A stretch of 64,000 nucleotides of DNA from CAIVVT01 sp052145115. Lineage in GTDB: Bacteria > Acidobacteriota > Terriglobia > Bryobacterales > Bryobacteraceae. The first letter of the stretch is position 1. Each line of letters begins with the position of its first letter. The stretch covers positions 4,170 through 68,169 of the forward strand of contig JBKQPG010000033.1 in NCBI GenBank assembly GCA_052145115.1, written 5' to 3'. This document shows positions 1 to 7,290 of the stretch, piece after piece. The notes beneath the pieces are model-generated. The model was not told the origin of the DNA and did not search any database. It worked only from the letters and a program-made list of their open reading frames with translations. Made by a program: the position numbers and the translations under genes.

Positions 1-38
1 TGTGCTTCGGTGGCGCCCCGCTCCATGATGATGATCAC
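1..38 (-). CDS. DAHP synthase, N-terminal fragment (continues off the window)
   Basis: Only the first 12 codons are visible. A GTG start at 38-36 overlaps the chorismate mutase stop in a GTGA junction, which indicates translational coupling. The peptide starts V/M-I-I-I-M-E-R-G-A-T-E, the usual opening of the N-terminal ferredoxin-like regulatory region of single-domain 3-deoxy-7-phosphoheptulonate synthases (first step of the shikimate pathway). Position beside a chorismate mutase and trp genes fits. The identification rests on very few residues plus context. Confidence 0.5.
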   Translation of the reverse strand, partial: MIIIMERGATEA

Positions 39-373
39 CGCTTCTCTCCTTCGCTCTGCGGCACGCCCTGGGCCTGGCGCTGCGCCCGCCGCATCCGCTC
101 CCGCTGCAAGCTGCGCATCTCGTCAATGATGCGCTCGTACAGCCGCCGCACCGCGTCGTCCGGCAGCGGCCCGCGGTTATGCTCCAGCACGTTCGAGAAC
201 ACCAGCTCCTCGCGCTTCGGCTCGTAAATCGGAATCGAAGCCACGCGCTTGATGTCGCCGATCTCCTCCACCACCTGCGCGCGGGCATTGAACAGCGCCA
301 GCAACTGCAGGTCCAGCTCGTCAATGTCCGCCCGCAGCTTGTCCAGCGCCGCCTGGCCTTCGTCCGGGGTCAT
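35..373 (-). CDS. Chorismate mutase, AroQ type
   Basis: A 112-residue all-helical protein of the size of a free-standing AroQ chorismate mutase, which converts chorismate to prephenate for Phe/Tyr synthesis. The first helix carries the L-R-x-x-I-D-E-L-D-x-x-L-L-x-L-x-x-x-R pattern, followed by I-x-x-I-K-R and then Y-E-P-K-R-E, giving the expected active-site basic residues. The start overlaps the trpA stop (ATGA) and its own stop overlaps a probable DAHP synthase start, so it sits in the leftward aromatic amino acid operon. The C-terminal tail is rich in Arg and Gln and looks disordered. Confidence 0.9.
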   Translation of the reverse strand: MTPDEGQAALDKLRADIDELDLQLLALFNARAQVVEEIGDIKRVASIPIYEPKREELVFSNVLEHNRGPLPDDAVRRLYERIIDEMRSLQRERMRRAQRQAQGVPQSEGEKR

Positions 374-1263
374 TGCCCGCGCTCCTGCTCGCCCGCCGAA
401 GCATTGCGAAGGCGGGCTTCATCGGCCGAAGCACCGCGAGGGAGGGGTTTACCCGCCGTAGCCATGCGAAGGCGGGTTAGCTCCGCCATGTAGCGTTCCA
501 GCCGCTCCTCAATCCCCGCCGCCCCCGGCTCCGCATCCACAATCCGCATGATCGCGCTGCCCACCACCGCCCCATCGGCATAGCCCGCGATCGCCTCGAC
601 GTGTTCCCGCGTCGACACGCCGAACCCCACCGCCAGCGGCTTGTCGGTCAATGCCCGCAGCTTCCGGCACAGCTCCTCGACGCCCGCCGCCAGCGTCGCC
701 CTCTCGCCCGTCACGCCCGTCCGCGACACCACGTACACGAAGCCGCTGGAATACTCCGCCACCAGCTTCAACCTCCGTTCCGTGCTCGTCGGCGCTGCCA
801 GAAAAATCGTGTCCAGCCCGTGCTCCCTCAGTTGCGCCACCGGCCCCGCGGCCTCTTCCACGCTCAGGTCCGTCAGCAGTACGCCGTCCACCCCCACGGC
901 GCGCGCGTCTGCGGCGAGCCGCTCCCAGCCATACCGCAGCAGCGGGTTCAGGTAGCTGAACAGCACCATCGGCATCTGGCTCTTCTCGCGAATCCGGCGC
1001 GCAATCTCCAGTACCGCCGCGACGTCGGTCCCCGCCTCCAGCGCCCGCTGCGAAGCCTGCTGGATCACTGGCCCGTCCGCGATCGGATCGGAAAAAGGAA
1101 CGCCCAACTCCAGTACGTCCGCCCCGCCGCGCTCCAGTGCAGCCGCCAGCGCCGGCGTCCGCTCCGGCTGCGGATCCCCCGCCGTCAGATACGCCACCAG
1201 CGCCGTCCGCCCGTCTTCCTTGCGCTCCGCAAACCGTCGCGCGATCCGTCCACTCGATTCCAT
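370..1263 (-). CDS. trpA: Tryptophan synthase alpha chain with a repeat-derived C-terminal extension
   Basis: TIM-barrel subunit that cleaves indole-3-glycerol phosphate to indole for TrpB. The motif E-L-G-V-P-F-S-D-P-I-A-D-G holds the catalytic pair E52 and D63 in this numbering, and V-G-F-G-V-S and V-V-G-S-A-I supply the phosphate-binding loops. The ATG at 1263 is chosen because GGTGAG lies four bases upstream; TTG and GTG codons further up are weaker. About 30 residues at the C terminus are not part of the fold: they are three 10-residue units encoded by a tandem DNA repeat. The stop overlaps the chorismate mutase start (ATGA). The gene is separated from trpB by about 3 kb of accessory DNA on the other strand or of unrelated function. 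Confidence 0.95.
   Translation of the reverse strand: MESSGRIARRFAERKEDGRTALVAYLTAGDPQPERTPALAAALERGGADVLELGVPFSDPIADGPVIQQASQRALEAGTDVAAVLEIARRIREKSQMPMVLFSYLNPLLRYGWERLAADARAVGVDGVLLTDLSVEEAAGPVAQLREHGLDTIFLAAPTSTERRLKLVAEYSSGFVYVVSRTGVTGERATLAAGVEELCRKLRALTDKPLAVGFGVSTREHVEAIAGYADGAVVGSAIMRIVDAEPGAAGIEERLERYMAELTRLRMATAGKPLPRGASADEARLRNASAGEQERGQ
391..480. repeat. Three 30-bp tandem units with hairpin symmetry inside the 3' end of trpA
   Basis: Units at 391-420, 421-450 and 451-480 align in register (core GCCGAAGC/GTAGCC...GCGAAGGCGGG). The outer two are hairpins: GCCCGCC/GGCGGGC at 391-397 and 411-417, and ACCCGCC/GGCGGGT at 451-457 and 471-477. The outermost pair changes from G-C to A-T between units, so the stem is preserved. 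Because each unit is 30 bp the array stays in frame and is read by trpA as R-L-R-M-A-T-A-G-K-P, L-P-R-G-A-S-A-D-E-A and R-L-R-N-A-S-A-G-E-Q. Confidence 0.85.
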
Positions 1264-1543
1264 CGTTCTCACCAACTTAACATCTACGCCGCATGTCGTC
1301 CGAACCGGCGCGCCTTCCCAGCCGGATTGGCACAGCCTCGATGTCCGCGCCCCGTCTCCGACATCCGTCGGAACAGGCCCTGCGCCAAGCTTGCGAAAAG
1401 GATACGCCGGCAGGCCGCGAGGCTCCTCAGATCACTTGAGAAAGAGGTCTGCAGGCCGTCAATTCCCAACTGTGCCCAAGGTTGGCCGCGATGCGCTATG
1501 GTCGTATTGACTGAGAATCGTATTTCGGACAGGACGAGATTGA

Positions 1544-2686
1544 ATGGCACAGCAAAGCAAGAGACCCAGAGAGGCGAGACTGGGACAATCACAGCTCGAT
1601 GAGGAGCCCGTGGACGATCTTGACGAGGCGCTAGAGGTCATCCCCTGTACCTACTCAATAACATCATATGGGGCTGACTACCCGGTGGACTCCCTCGTAA
1701 AGCGGCTCAAGGCACGGGACATTCTTGTGCCGAGATTCACAGGGGAAGAGCCAGAAAACACGGACCTGGTTGGATTCCAGCGGGAGTACGTTTGGCCCCG
1801 TCCCAAGGCCGATCGCTTTGTCGAGTCCCTGTTGCTTGGATTGCCCGTTCCGGGGATCTTCCTCGTGAAGGAGCCCTCCGGGCGGCTGTTGGTCCTCGAT
1901 GGGCATCAGAGACTCTATACGTTGCGCTCATTCTACGGAGGCGTCATCCAAGGCGAAGAATACCGACTGTCAGACGTGCAAGAACGGTTCGCTGGGAAGC
2001 GCTATGAAGATCTGGACACGGAAGACCGGCGGAGACTCGATGACAGCATTATCCACGCAACAATTGTTCGGCAGGATGAACCCACCGACGATCAGAGCAG
2101 CATATACGTGATCTTCGAGCGCTTGAACACAGGTGGCGTCAACCTGCAACCCCAGGAAATTCGGGTGGCCCTTTATCACGGGCAATTCGGAGAGGTTCTA
2201 CGTAGCCTGAACGAGGATCCTTCCTGGCGGCACCTCTATGGGAAAAAGTCCCGGCGACTAAAGGACATGGAGATGATTCTCCGGTTCTTTGCGTTCCTGT
2301 ATTACGCTCACAAGTATCAGAGCCCGATGAAGGATTTCCTCAACCGCTACATGGCTACGAATCGTCATCTGAAGCGGCAGCCCAAGGAAGAGCTGAGCCA
2401 AATCTTCACCGATACGAGCGCCACGATTCTCAAAGGAATAGGCGCTAAGGCATTTCGTCCTGAGCGCGCGGTGAACGCTGCGGTCGTCGATTCGGTCATG
2501 GCTGGAGTAGCGAAGAGGATACTCGCCAAAGGTCCGATCAAGAGGCCCGGCGCGCTAAAGACCCACTTCGAGAAGCTGATGAGCGATGAGGCCTACCGGT
2601 CAGCGACCGAGACGGGCACCGCACAAGAAGCAAACGTGAAGAACAGACTGGAAAAGGCTGAGGCCGCGTTCGCTAATATCCCATGA
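1544..2686 (+). CDS. DUF262 (GmrSD/DndB-like N-terminal domain) protein
   Basis: A 380-residue DUF262 protein. The ParB/Srx-like core shows F-Q-R-E-Y-V-W-P (78-85), L-V-L-D-G-H-Q-R-L (117-124, His in place of the usual first Gln of D-G-Q-Q-R) and F-E-R-L-N-T-G-G (191-198), followed by a helical C-terminal half. DUF262 proteins occur in GmrSD-type restriction systems and many defence modules, where this domain hydrolyses nucleotides; no HNH (DUF1524) half is present here. The start follows an AGGACGAG stretch, with a possible promoter near 1509. The stop overlaps the next gene (ATGA), so the two are translationally coupled. The 280 bases before it hold no recognisable gene. Confidence 0.88.
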   Translation: MAQQSKRPREARLGQSQLDEEPVDDLDEALEVIPCTYSITSYGADYPVDSLVKRLKARDILVPRFTGEEPENTDLVGFQREYVWPRPKADRFVESLLLGLPVPGIFLVKEPSGRLLVLDGHQRLYTLRSFYGGVIQGEEYRLSDVQERFAGKRYEDLDTEDRRRLDDSIIHATIVRQDEPTDDQSSIYVIFERLNTGGVNLQPQEIRVALYHGQFGEVLRSLNEDPSWRHLYGKKSRRLKDMEMILRFFAFLYYAHKYQSPMKDFLNRYMATNRHLKRQPKEELSQIFTDTSATILKGIGAKAFRPERAVNAAVVDSVMAGVAKRILAKGPIKRPGALKTHFEKLMSDEAYRSATETGTAQEANVKNRLEKAEAAFANIP

Positions 2687-3159
2687 CCGGTCGGGCAGAG
2701 GTTACGCGACTGAAGAAGCGATTGGATGACACCTTCCAAAGGATCAAGGAGCTTGAATCGAGCCCGGACCTGGAGGTTCGGTCGGATTTTGCTCGTTACC
2801 TCTGTGTCCTAGTTTCCGGTTACCTTGAGAAGGCTGTCATCGAGCTCGTACAGGAGCACGCTAGAACAAATGGCGCGCCCACGTTGCAGCGGTTTGTTGA
2901 ACAACGCACGCGGCGGTTTGCGAATGCCAACTCGAAGCGGCTTCAGGAATTCCTCGGTGCATTCAGTTCCAAATGGCGGGCAGACGCTGAGTCCTTCCTG
3001 GTTGAGGACCTCAAGGACGCAGTGGACGGTGTAATCGGCCTCCGGCACCAGATCGCACATGGCGGATCAGTTAGCGTAACTTATCAACGCATTGCCGAGT
3101 ACTATACAAGAGTCCAGAAGGTGGTCGACCATGTTGCCGACCTATGCGGAGTTCCGTAA
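2683..3159 (+). CDS. HEPN-domain protein, probable ribonuclease effector
   Basis: A 158-residue helical protein with R-H-Q-I-A-H at 121-126, the R-x4-H motif of HEPN RNases, followed by G-G-S, a layout typical of the RiboL-PSP/MAE_28990-like HEPN group. It starts inside the stop of the DUF262 gene (ATGA) and is therefore co-translated with it. HEPN proteins of this group are frequent partners in toxin-antitoxin and abortive-infection systems; coupling to a DUF262 ATPase-like protein suggests sensor plus RNA-cleaving effector. Family assignment is by motif and context only. Confidence 0.75.
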   Translation: MTGRAEVTRLKKRLDDTFQRIKELESSPDLEVRSDFARYLCVLVSGYLEKAVIELVQEHARTNGAPTLQRFVEQRTRRFANANSKRLQEFLGAFSSKWRADAESFLVEDLKDAVDGVIGLRHQIAHGGSVSVTYQRIAEYYTRVQKVVDHVADLCGVP

Positions 3160-3281
3160 ACGCGCGCGACGCCGCGCACCTGCACGAATGGCAAAGGGCA
3201 AAGGCGAATCGGACAGCCTGACCCACCCCACCGAGGTTCTGCTGAGAAGATGCGTTCGCGCCGCCGCCGCAAGGGCCCGAT

Positions 3282-3623
3282 TCAGACTGTGCCTTGGAGC
3301 ACGAGCGTCGCGCGTGAGGAGTGCTCCAGTTCGGCAATCGAGATGGCATGCCGCCGCAGAAGGTCCTCAACCTGAGAGGTGCGGTAGTCGCAGTGCTTGA
3401 GCTGGACCACCTTTGGCGGCACGCCGCGGGACCTCGCGAGGGCCAGAAAGTCGGAATCGGCGGTCACGATCGTAAACCCGTTGGCCCGCGCATACTCCCA
3501 AATGCTCTCGTCCGAAGTGAAGCGCGCGAGACCTGTGTCGAAGACATGAACGGAACCGGGGAACAACCCCTCAAGACGGCCAACCAGCTTCGGCGAGAGA
3601 TTCGCGTCAAACAACAACTTCAA
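3282..3623 (-). CDS. DUF5615 PIN-like protein, putative toxin
   Basis: A 113-residue protein starting M-K-L-L-F-D-A-N-L-S, with S-D-E-S-I-W-E-Y-A and T-A-D-S-D-F-L, the pattern of the Mut7-C/DUF5615 PIN-like family. The acidic residues D6 and the T-A-D-S-D-F pair are where PIN RNases bind metal. It overlaps the DUF433 stop by four bases (ATGA), the arrangement seen in DUF433/DUF5615 toxin-antitoxin pairs. A ribonuclease role is inferred from the fold. Confidence 0.85.
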   Translation of the reverse strand: MKLLFDANLSPKLVGRLEGLFPGSVHVFDTGLARFTSDESIWEYARANGFTIVTADSDFLALARSRGVPPKVVQLKHCDYRTSQVEDLLRRHAISIAELEHSSRATLVLQGTV

Positions 3624-3853
3624 CGCGATTTGCGCTCCCGCCCGGCCTGCGCGGCGTAGGCATAAACCGCGGGGAAATCGGCCTTCTCCAGGTACGGGTA
3701 GTCGCGCAGGATCTCATCCTCGGTCATCCCGGAACCGAGCATATCCAACACGTCCCATACGGTGACGCGCAGTCCACGGATGCAAGGCTGCCCTGAGCGC
3801 TGGCCCGGCACAATGGTGATCCGGGATAAGTCGGCCTTGTCGGCAGTGGCCAT
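3620..3853 (-). CDS. DUF433 protein, putative antitoxin
   Basis: A 77-residue DUF433 protein (VapB-like winged helix). The motif I-x-I-x-P-G-x-x-S-G-x-P-C-I-R-G-x-R-V-T-V-W-D-V-L is diagnostic, followed by G-M-T-E-D-E-I-L-x-D-Y-P-Y-L. It is first in a two-gene unit with the DUF5615 protein, and probably both represses the unit and neutralises the partner, as in related pairs. The pair is transcribed towards the DUF262/HEPN pair, i.e. convergently. Confidence 0.88.
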   Translation of the reverse strand: MATADKADLSRITIVPGQRSGQPCIRGLRVTVWDVLDMLGSGMTEDEILRDYPYLEKADFPAVYAYAAQAGRERKSR

Positions 3854-3878
3854 GAACCATATTATCCCCGATTCCGGG

Positions 3879-3933
3879 AGGCAGGATGGTCCAGTTCGGG
3901 CAGATTCTCGCGATGGACCCCGGCGTCAGTATC
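3879..3933 (-). pseudogene. Diverged fragment of a trpB 3' end
   Basis: On the minus strand this reads R-E-N-L-P-E-L-D-H-P-A, identical to the last residues of the TrpB encoded at 4308. At the DNA level the stretch CGCGAGAA.CTGCC.GA.CTGGACCATCC differs from trpB only at three third-codon positions, so the divergence happened under protein selection before this copy was stranded. Upstream codons are already scrambled, and the frame runs on to S-R-N-R-G and a stop near 3863. Confidence 0.7.
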
Positions 3934-4307
3934 CCGGTACCCGGGTCATCGAAAAGCAGCTTGACAGCGGGTCTAAACTGGGGGTGGTAGCCCGCCCTTG
4001 CGGTCAGCCATCATTGCTCTTTGAAAAACGAACGATTAGCGCAGAACACATCGAACGATAGCCAGTTAAGCCATTCATTCTAAAAGTCAAAGTCGATATT
4101 TGGCTTTGTTCCTCCATTTTTGTGTTTTTGCGCCGTCGCGCCCAATCATCACTCGTTCGAGACGCTGTAAAAAGTGATGAATTGTGATGAAACTGCAAAG
4201 CCTATCGAAATAGTGGCCATTGCCCCGCGTCGACCATGGCGCGCCGCCCGCTCTCGGGCATCCTCGCGCTCCCCAGGGCGCCTGCCCGCCGCGCCGTGCC
4301 CGCACCC
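3934..4307. other. Gene-free, AT-richer stretch between the trpB fragment and trpB
   Basis: No convincing reading frame, RNA gene or repeat array is visible. Base composition is clearly more AT-rich than the surrounding genes from about 4020 to 4210, and a short direct repeat GTGATGAA occurs at about 4171 and 4182. Lying between the real trpB end and a stranded copy of a trpB end, it looks like the remains of an inserted segment. Confidence 0.5.
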
Positions 4308-5516
4308 TCACGCCGGATGGTCCAGCTCCGGCAGGTTCTCGCGGTAGATGTCGGTGTCCTTGTCGCCCCGTCCGGAGAGGTTGATCAGGAACACCCCGTC
4401 GCGCGCAAGTGGCGCCCTTTTAATGACTTCCGCGACCGCATGGGCCGACTCCAGCGCCGGGATGAGCCCCTCGGTGTGGGCCAGCGTGCGGGCAGCGTCG
4501 AGGGCCTCCTGGTCGGTCACGGAGACGTACTCGGCGCGGCCTTGGTCGTGCAGCCAGGCGTGCTCCGGACCGACCAGCGCATAGTCCAGACCGGCCGAAA
4601 CCGAGTGCGTCAAAGACACCTGACCTTGTTGATTCTGAAGGAGATAACTGTACGCACCGTGCAGCACGCCGGGGCTGCCGCCGGCGAACCGGGCAGCGTG
4701 TTCGCCCAGCGCCGCGCCCCGTCCGCCGGCCTCCACGCCGATCAGCTCGACGCCCGCGTCCGGCACGAACGCCGTGAAGATGCCGATCGAGTTCGAGCCG
4801 CCGCCGACACAGGCCACCACCGCGTCCGGCAGGCGGCCCGTGCGGTCGAGCATCTGGGCCCGGGCTTCGTCGCCGATGCAGCGCTGGAAGTCCCTTACAA
4901 TCAACGGATACGGGTGCGCGCCGAGAGCCGAGCCGAGCAGATAATGGGTCGATTCGACGTTGGTCACCCAGTCGCGCATGGCCTCGCTGATGGCGTCCTT
5001 CAACGTCCGGCTCCCCGAGGCGACGGCGGCGACCTTGGCGCCCAGCAGGCGCATGCGGAAGACGTTCAGGCGCTGCCGCCGCATATCCTCCTCGCCCATG
5101 TAAACCACACATTCCAAACCGAATAGCGCGCAGACCGTGGCCGTGGCCACGCCATGCTGGCCGGCGCCGGTCTCGGCGATGACGCGGCGCTTGCCCATGC
5201 GCCGGGCCAGCAGCACCTGGCCCAGGCAGTTGTTGATTTTGTGCGCGCCGGTGTGCAGCAAGTCCTCGCGTTTGAAGAAGATGCGCGCCCCGCCGAGGCT
5301 CTCGCCGAGGCGCTTCGCCTCATAAAGCGGCGTCGGGCGGCCGGCGTAGTTGCGCAGCAGGTCGTCGAGCTCGGCCTGGAACGCGGGGTCGGAACGGGCG
5401 GCGCGATAGGCTGCTTCGAGCTCCTCCAGCGGGGCCATGAGCGTCTCCGGGACGTAGCGCCCGCCGTATGGCCCGTAGTGGCCTCCGGCGTCGGGGGTGG
5501 GGGATTCGATGCTCAT
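4308..5516 (-). CDS. trpB: Tryptophan synthase beta chain
   Basis: PLP enzyme joining indole and serine to give tryptophan. At 402 residues it is full length. H-T-G-A-H-K-I-N-N carries the PLP lysine K93, A-E-T-G-A-G-Q-H-G the catalytic glutamate and substrate loop, and G-G-G-S-N-S the PLP phosphate loop. It lies six bases downstream of trpF in the leftward operon. The partner trpA is not adjacent as in most operons: about 3 kb of accessory genes lie between them. A second, diverged copy of this gene's 3' end is found about 375 bases beyond its stop. Confidence 0.97.
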   Translation of the reverse strand: MSIESPTPDAGGHYGPYGGRYVPETLMAPLEELEAAYRAARSDPAFQAELDDLLRNYAGRPTPLYEAKRLGESLGGARIFFKREDLLHTGAHKINNCLGQVLLARRMGKRRVIAETGAGQHGVATATVCALFGLECVVYMGEEDMRRQRLNVFRMRLLGAKVAAVASGSRTLKDAISEAMRDWVTNVESTHYLLGSALGAHPYPLIVRDFQRCIGDEARAQMLDRTGRLPDAVVACVGGGSNSIGIFTAFVPDAGVELIGVEAGGRGAALGEHAARFAGGSPGVLHGAYSYLLQNQQGQVSLTHSVSAGLDYALVGPEHAWLHDQGRAEYVSVTDQEALDAARTLAHTEGLIPALESAHAVAEVIKRAPLARDGVFLINLSGRGDKDTDIYRENLPELDHPA

Positions 5517-5522
5517 AACTCC

Positions 5523-6146
5523 TTATTCCTCTTCTGGTTCCACCGCCCGGACGGCCGCGATGAAGGCCCGCACTTTGACCGGGTCTTTGCGGCCCGGCGC
5601 GGACTCGAGACGGGAGCAGGCGTCGACGCCCCAGGGCCGTGCTTCGCGAACCGCCTGGGCGACGTTGCCGGCGTCGAGGCCACCGGCCAGGACGATCCGG
5701 CCGGGCAGCCCGCGCACCTGTCTCCAGTCGAAGACGCGGCCCGTGCCGCCGCGCTGCGACCCGGCAGGCGTATCTATAAGAGAACATTCAGGCGGCGAGG
5801 GCGCGGCGAGGGCGGCGCGGAGGCGGTCGGCGAGGTCCGGGCCGGCCGCAAGCGCCTGCCAGAAGGGGACGGTCAGAGGCGGAACGAGGCCGTGGATCTG
5901 GGCCAGGTCCAGGCCGGCGAGCCCGACGGTTTCCGTGACCTCCTCCGCGGTCGGATCCACAAAGACGCCTACTTTCAGTGTGTTGGAGCCAAGCTTGGCG
6001 GTGATTCCGGCGGCGGCTTGCGGCGTGATGCAGCGCGGGCTGCCGGACCAGAAGTTGAAGCCGAGGGCGTCAGCTCCGGCTTCGAGGGCCGCGAGGGCGT
6101 CGGCGAGGGTGGTGATTCCACAGATCTTGACGAATATGTGCTGCAT
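5523..6146 (-). CDS. trpF: Phosphoribosylanthranilate isomerase
   Basis: A 207-residue TIM barrel catalysing the Amadori rearrangement before TrpC in tryptophan synthesis. V-K-I-C-G-I-T near the N terminus contains the catalytic Cys (C9), and G-V-D-A-C-S-R-L-E supplies the catalytic Asp region, where most family members read D-V-S-S-G-V-E. It lies 27 bases after trpC and six bases before trpB, so it is part of one transcript. Confidence 0.95.
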   Translation of the reverse strand: MQHIFVKICGITTLADALAALEAGADALGFNFWSGSPRCITPQAAAGITAKLGSNTLKVGVFVDPTAEEVTETVGLAGLDLAQIHGLVPPLTVPFWQALAAGPDLADRLRAALAAPSPPECSLIDTPAGSQRGGTGRVFDWRQVRGLPGRIVLAGGLDAGNVAQAVREARPWGVDACSRLESAPGRKDPVKVRAFIAAVRAVEPEEE

Positions 6147-6173
6147 CTCGGAGGGGCCGCTATCCCCTGTCCT

Positions 6174-7007
6174 TCAATCATCTCTGCCGATGATGGCGCG
6201 CAGGGCGGCGTGCACGTCGGGCGCGGTCATCAGGTGCTCGCCCACCAGGAAGGCCTGGAAGCCGCAGGCCGTCAGGCGGTCGATGTCGGCGCGGGAGTGG
6301 ATGCCGCTCTCGGCGACCTTCACGACGTCAGCGGGAATGTGCGGCGCGAGGCTCTCGGCGGTCTCCAGCGAAACCGTAAATGTCCTTAGGTCTCTGTTGT
6401 TTACACCGATGATGCGGGCCCCGGCGGAGAGCGCTTTGTCGAGTTCTTCCCGATCGTGCACCTCGACCAGCGAGTCCATCGCGTACTCATCCGCAAGCGC
6501 CTGGAAACGATGGATTTGGCCGGCCGTCAACAGGGCGGCGATGAGCAGGATGGCGTCGGCGCCGGAGGCGGCGGATTCGACGACATCGATCTCGTCGATG
6601 GTGAAGTCCTTGCGCAGGACAGGCAGGGCGGCGCAGGCACGGGCGGTCTTGAGGTCGCCGAGCGAGCCCTGGAAGAACTCCTTATCGGTCAATACGCTGA
6701 GGGCGCTGGCGCCGCCGGCGAAGTAGTCCATGGCGTGGCGGGTGGGGTTGAAATTGTCGCACAGCAGGCCCTTGCTCGGGCTGGCCTTCTTGATCTCGGC
6801 GATGATCGCCAACCTTCGCATGGCTTCGGCGGGCAAGGCGTGGGGCGCGAGATGACCCTCGACGAGGGCCTGGCGGAACGGGCGGCGCTGGCCGCGCTGG
6901 GCCTCGGCGGTGCTTTCCAGGGCCTTGCGCTGCAGGAGCTTGACGCGGACTTCCTGACGCTTGACGGCGACGATGCGGGCCAGGATGTCGGGGATGTCCG
7001 GCGGCAT
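6174..7007 (-). CDS. trpC: Indole-3-glycerol phosphate synthase
   Basis: TIM-barrel enzyme closing the indole ring. I-A-E-I-K-K-A-S-P-S-K-G holds the catalytic lysine and phosphate loop; L-R-K-D-F, V-N-N-R-D-L-x-T-F and A-E-S-G-I are the other family signatures. The ATG at 7007 (M-P-P-D-I-P-D-I-L) is preferred over a further upstream codon because GGAGG sits nine bases before it, giving 277 residues. It is the first trp gene visible here; trpE, trpG and trpD are absent, and the region just upstream is taken by an AbiE-like module. Confidence 0.96.
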   Translation of the reverse strand: MPPDIPDILARIVAVKRQEVRVKLLQRKALESTAEAQRGQRRPFRQALVEGHLAPHALPAEAMRRLAIIAEIKKASPSKGLLCDNFNPTRHAMDYFAGGASALSVLTDKEFFQGSLGDLKTARACAALPVLRKDFTIDEIDVVESAASGADAILLIAALLTAGQIHRFQALADEYAMDSLVEVHDREELDKALSAGARIIGVNNRDLRTFTVSLETAESLAPHIPADVVKVAESGIHSRADIDRLTACGFQAFLVGEHLMTAPDVHAALRAIIGRDD

Positions 7008-7290
7008 GAGGATAATCCTCCACCATAGCAGACGCCGGCGAGAGGTCAATCCGTCAGCCGGATCGGGCTGCGTTTCGATGATCCGAACGGACGTGGTGAC
7101 TTGTCCGATGGCGCCACCAATCGGCCACTATGCTCGATCGGACAGCGATTAGGTGCAAGGTCGAAACGATGAACAGACGGATAACCGGCATATCGAAGTG
7201 CACCTGCCCCCTGGCCTGACGGAGACCATTGGGCTTGCCATCAAGTGCTTTGCTACGCTCAACATTTACCACCGCCGTTTTCGAGGTGCC

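Noticed and set aside
1284..1592. 102-codon minus-strand frame between trpA and the DUF262 gene
   Set aside because: It overlaps the DUF262 start and promoter, has no motif and no ribosome site.
3934..4307. Possible CRISPR leader or array in the AT-rich gap
   Set aside because: No regularly spaced repeats and no cas genes; only a short GTGATGAA duplication.
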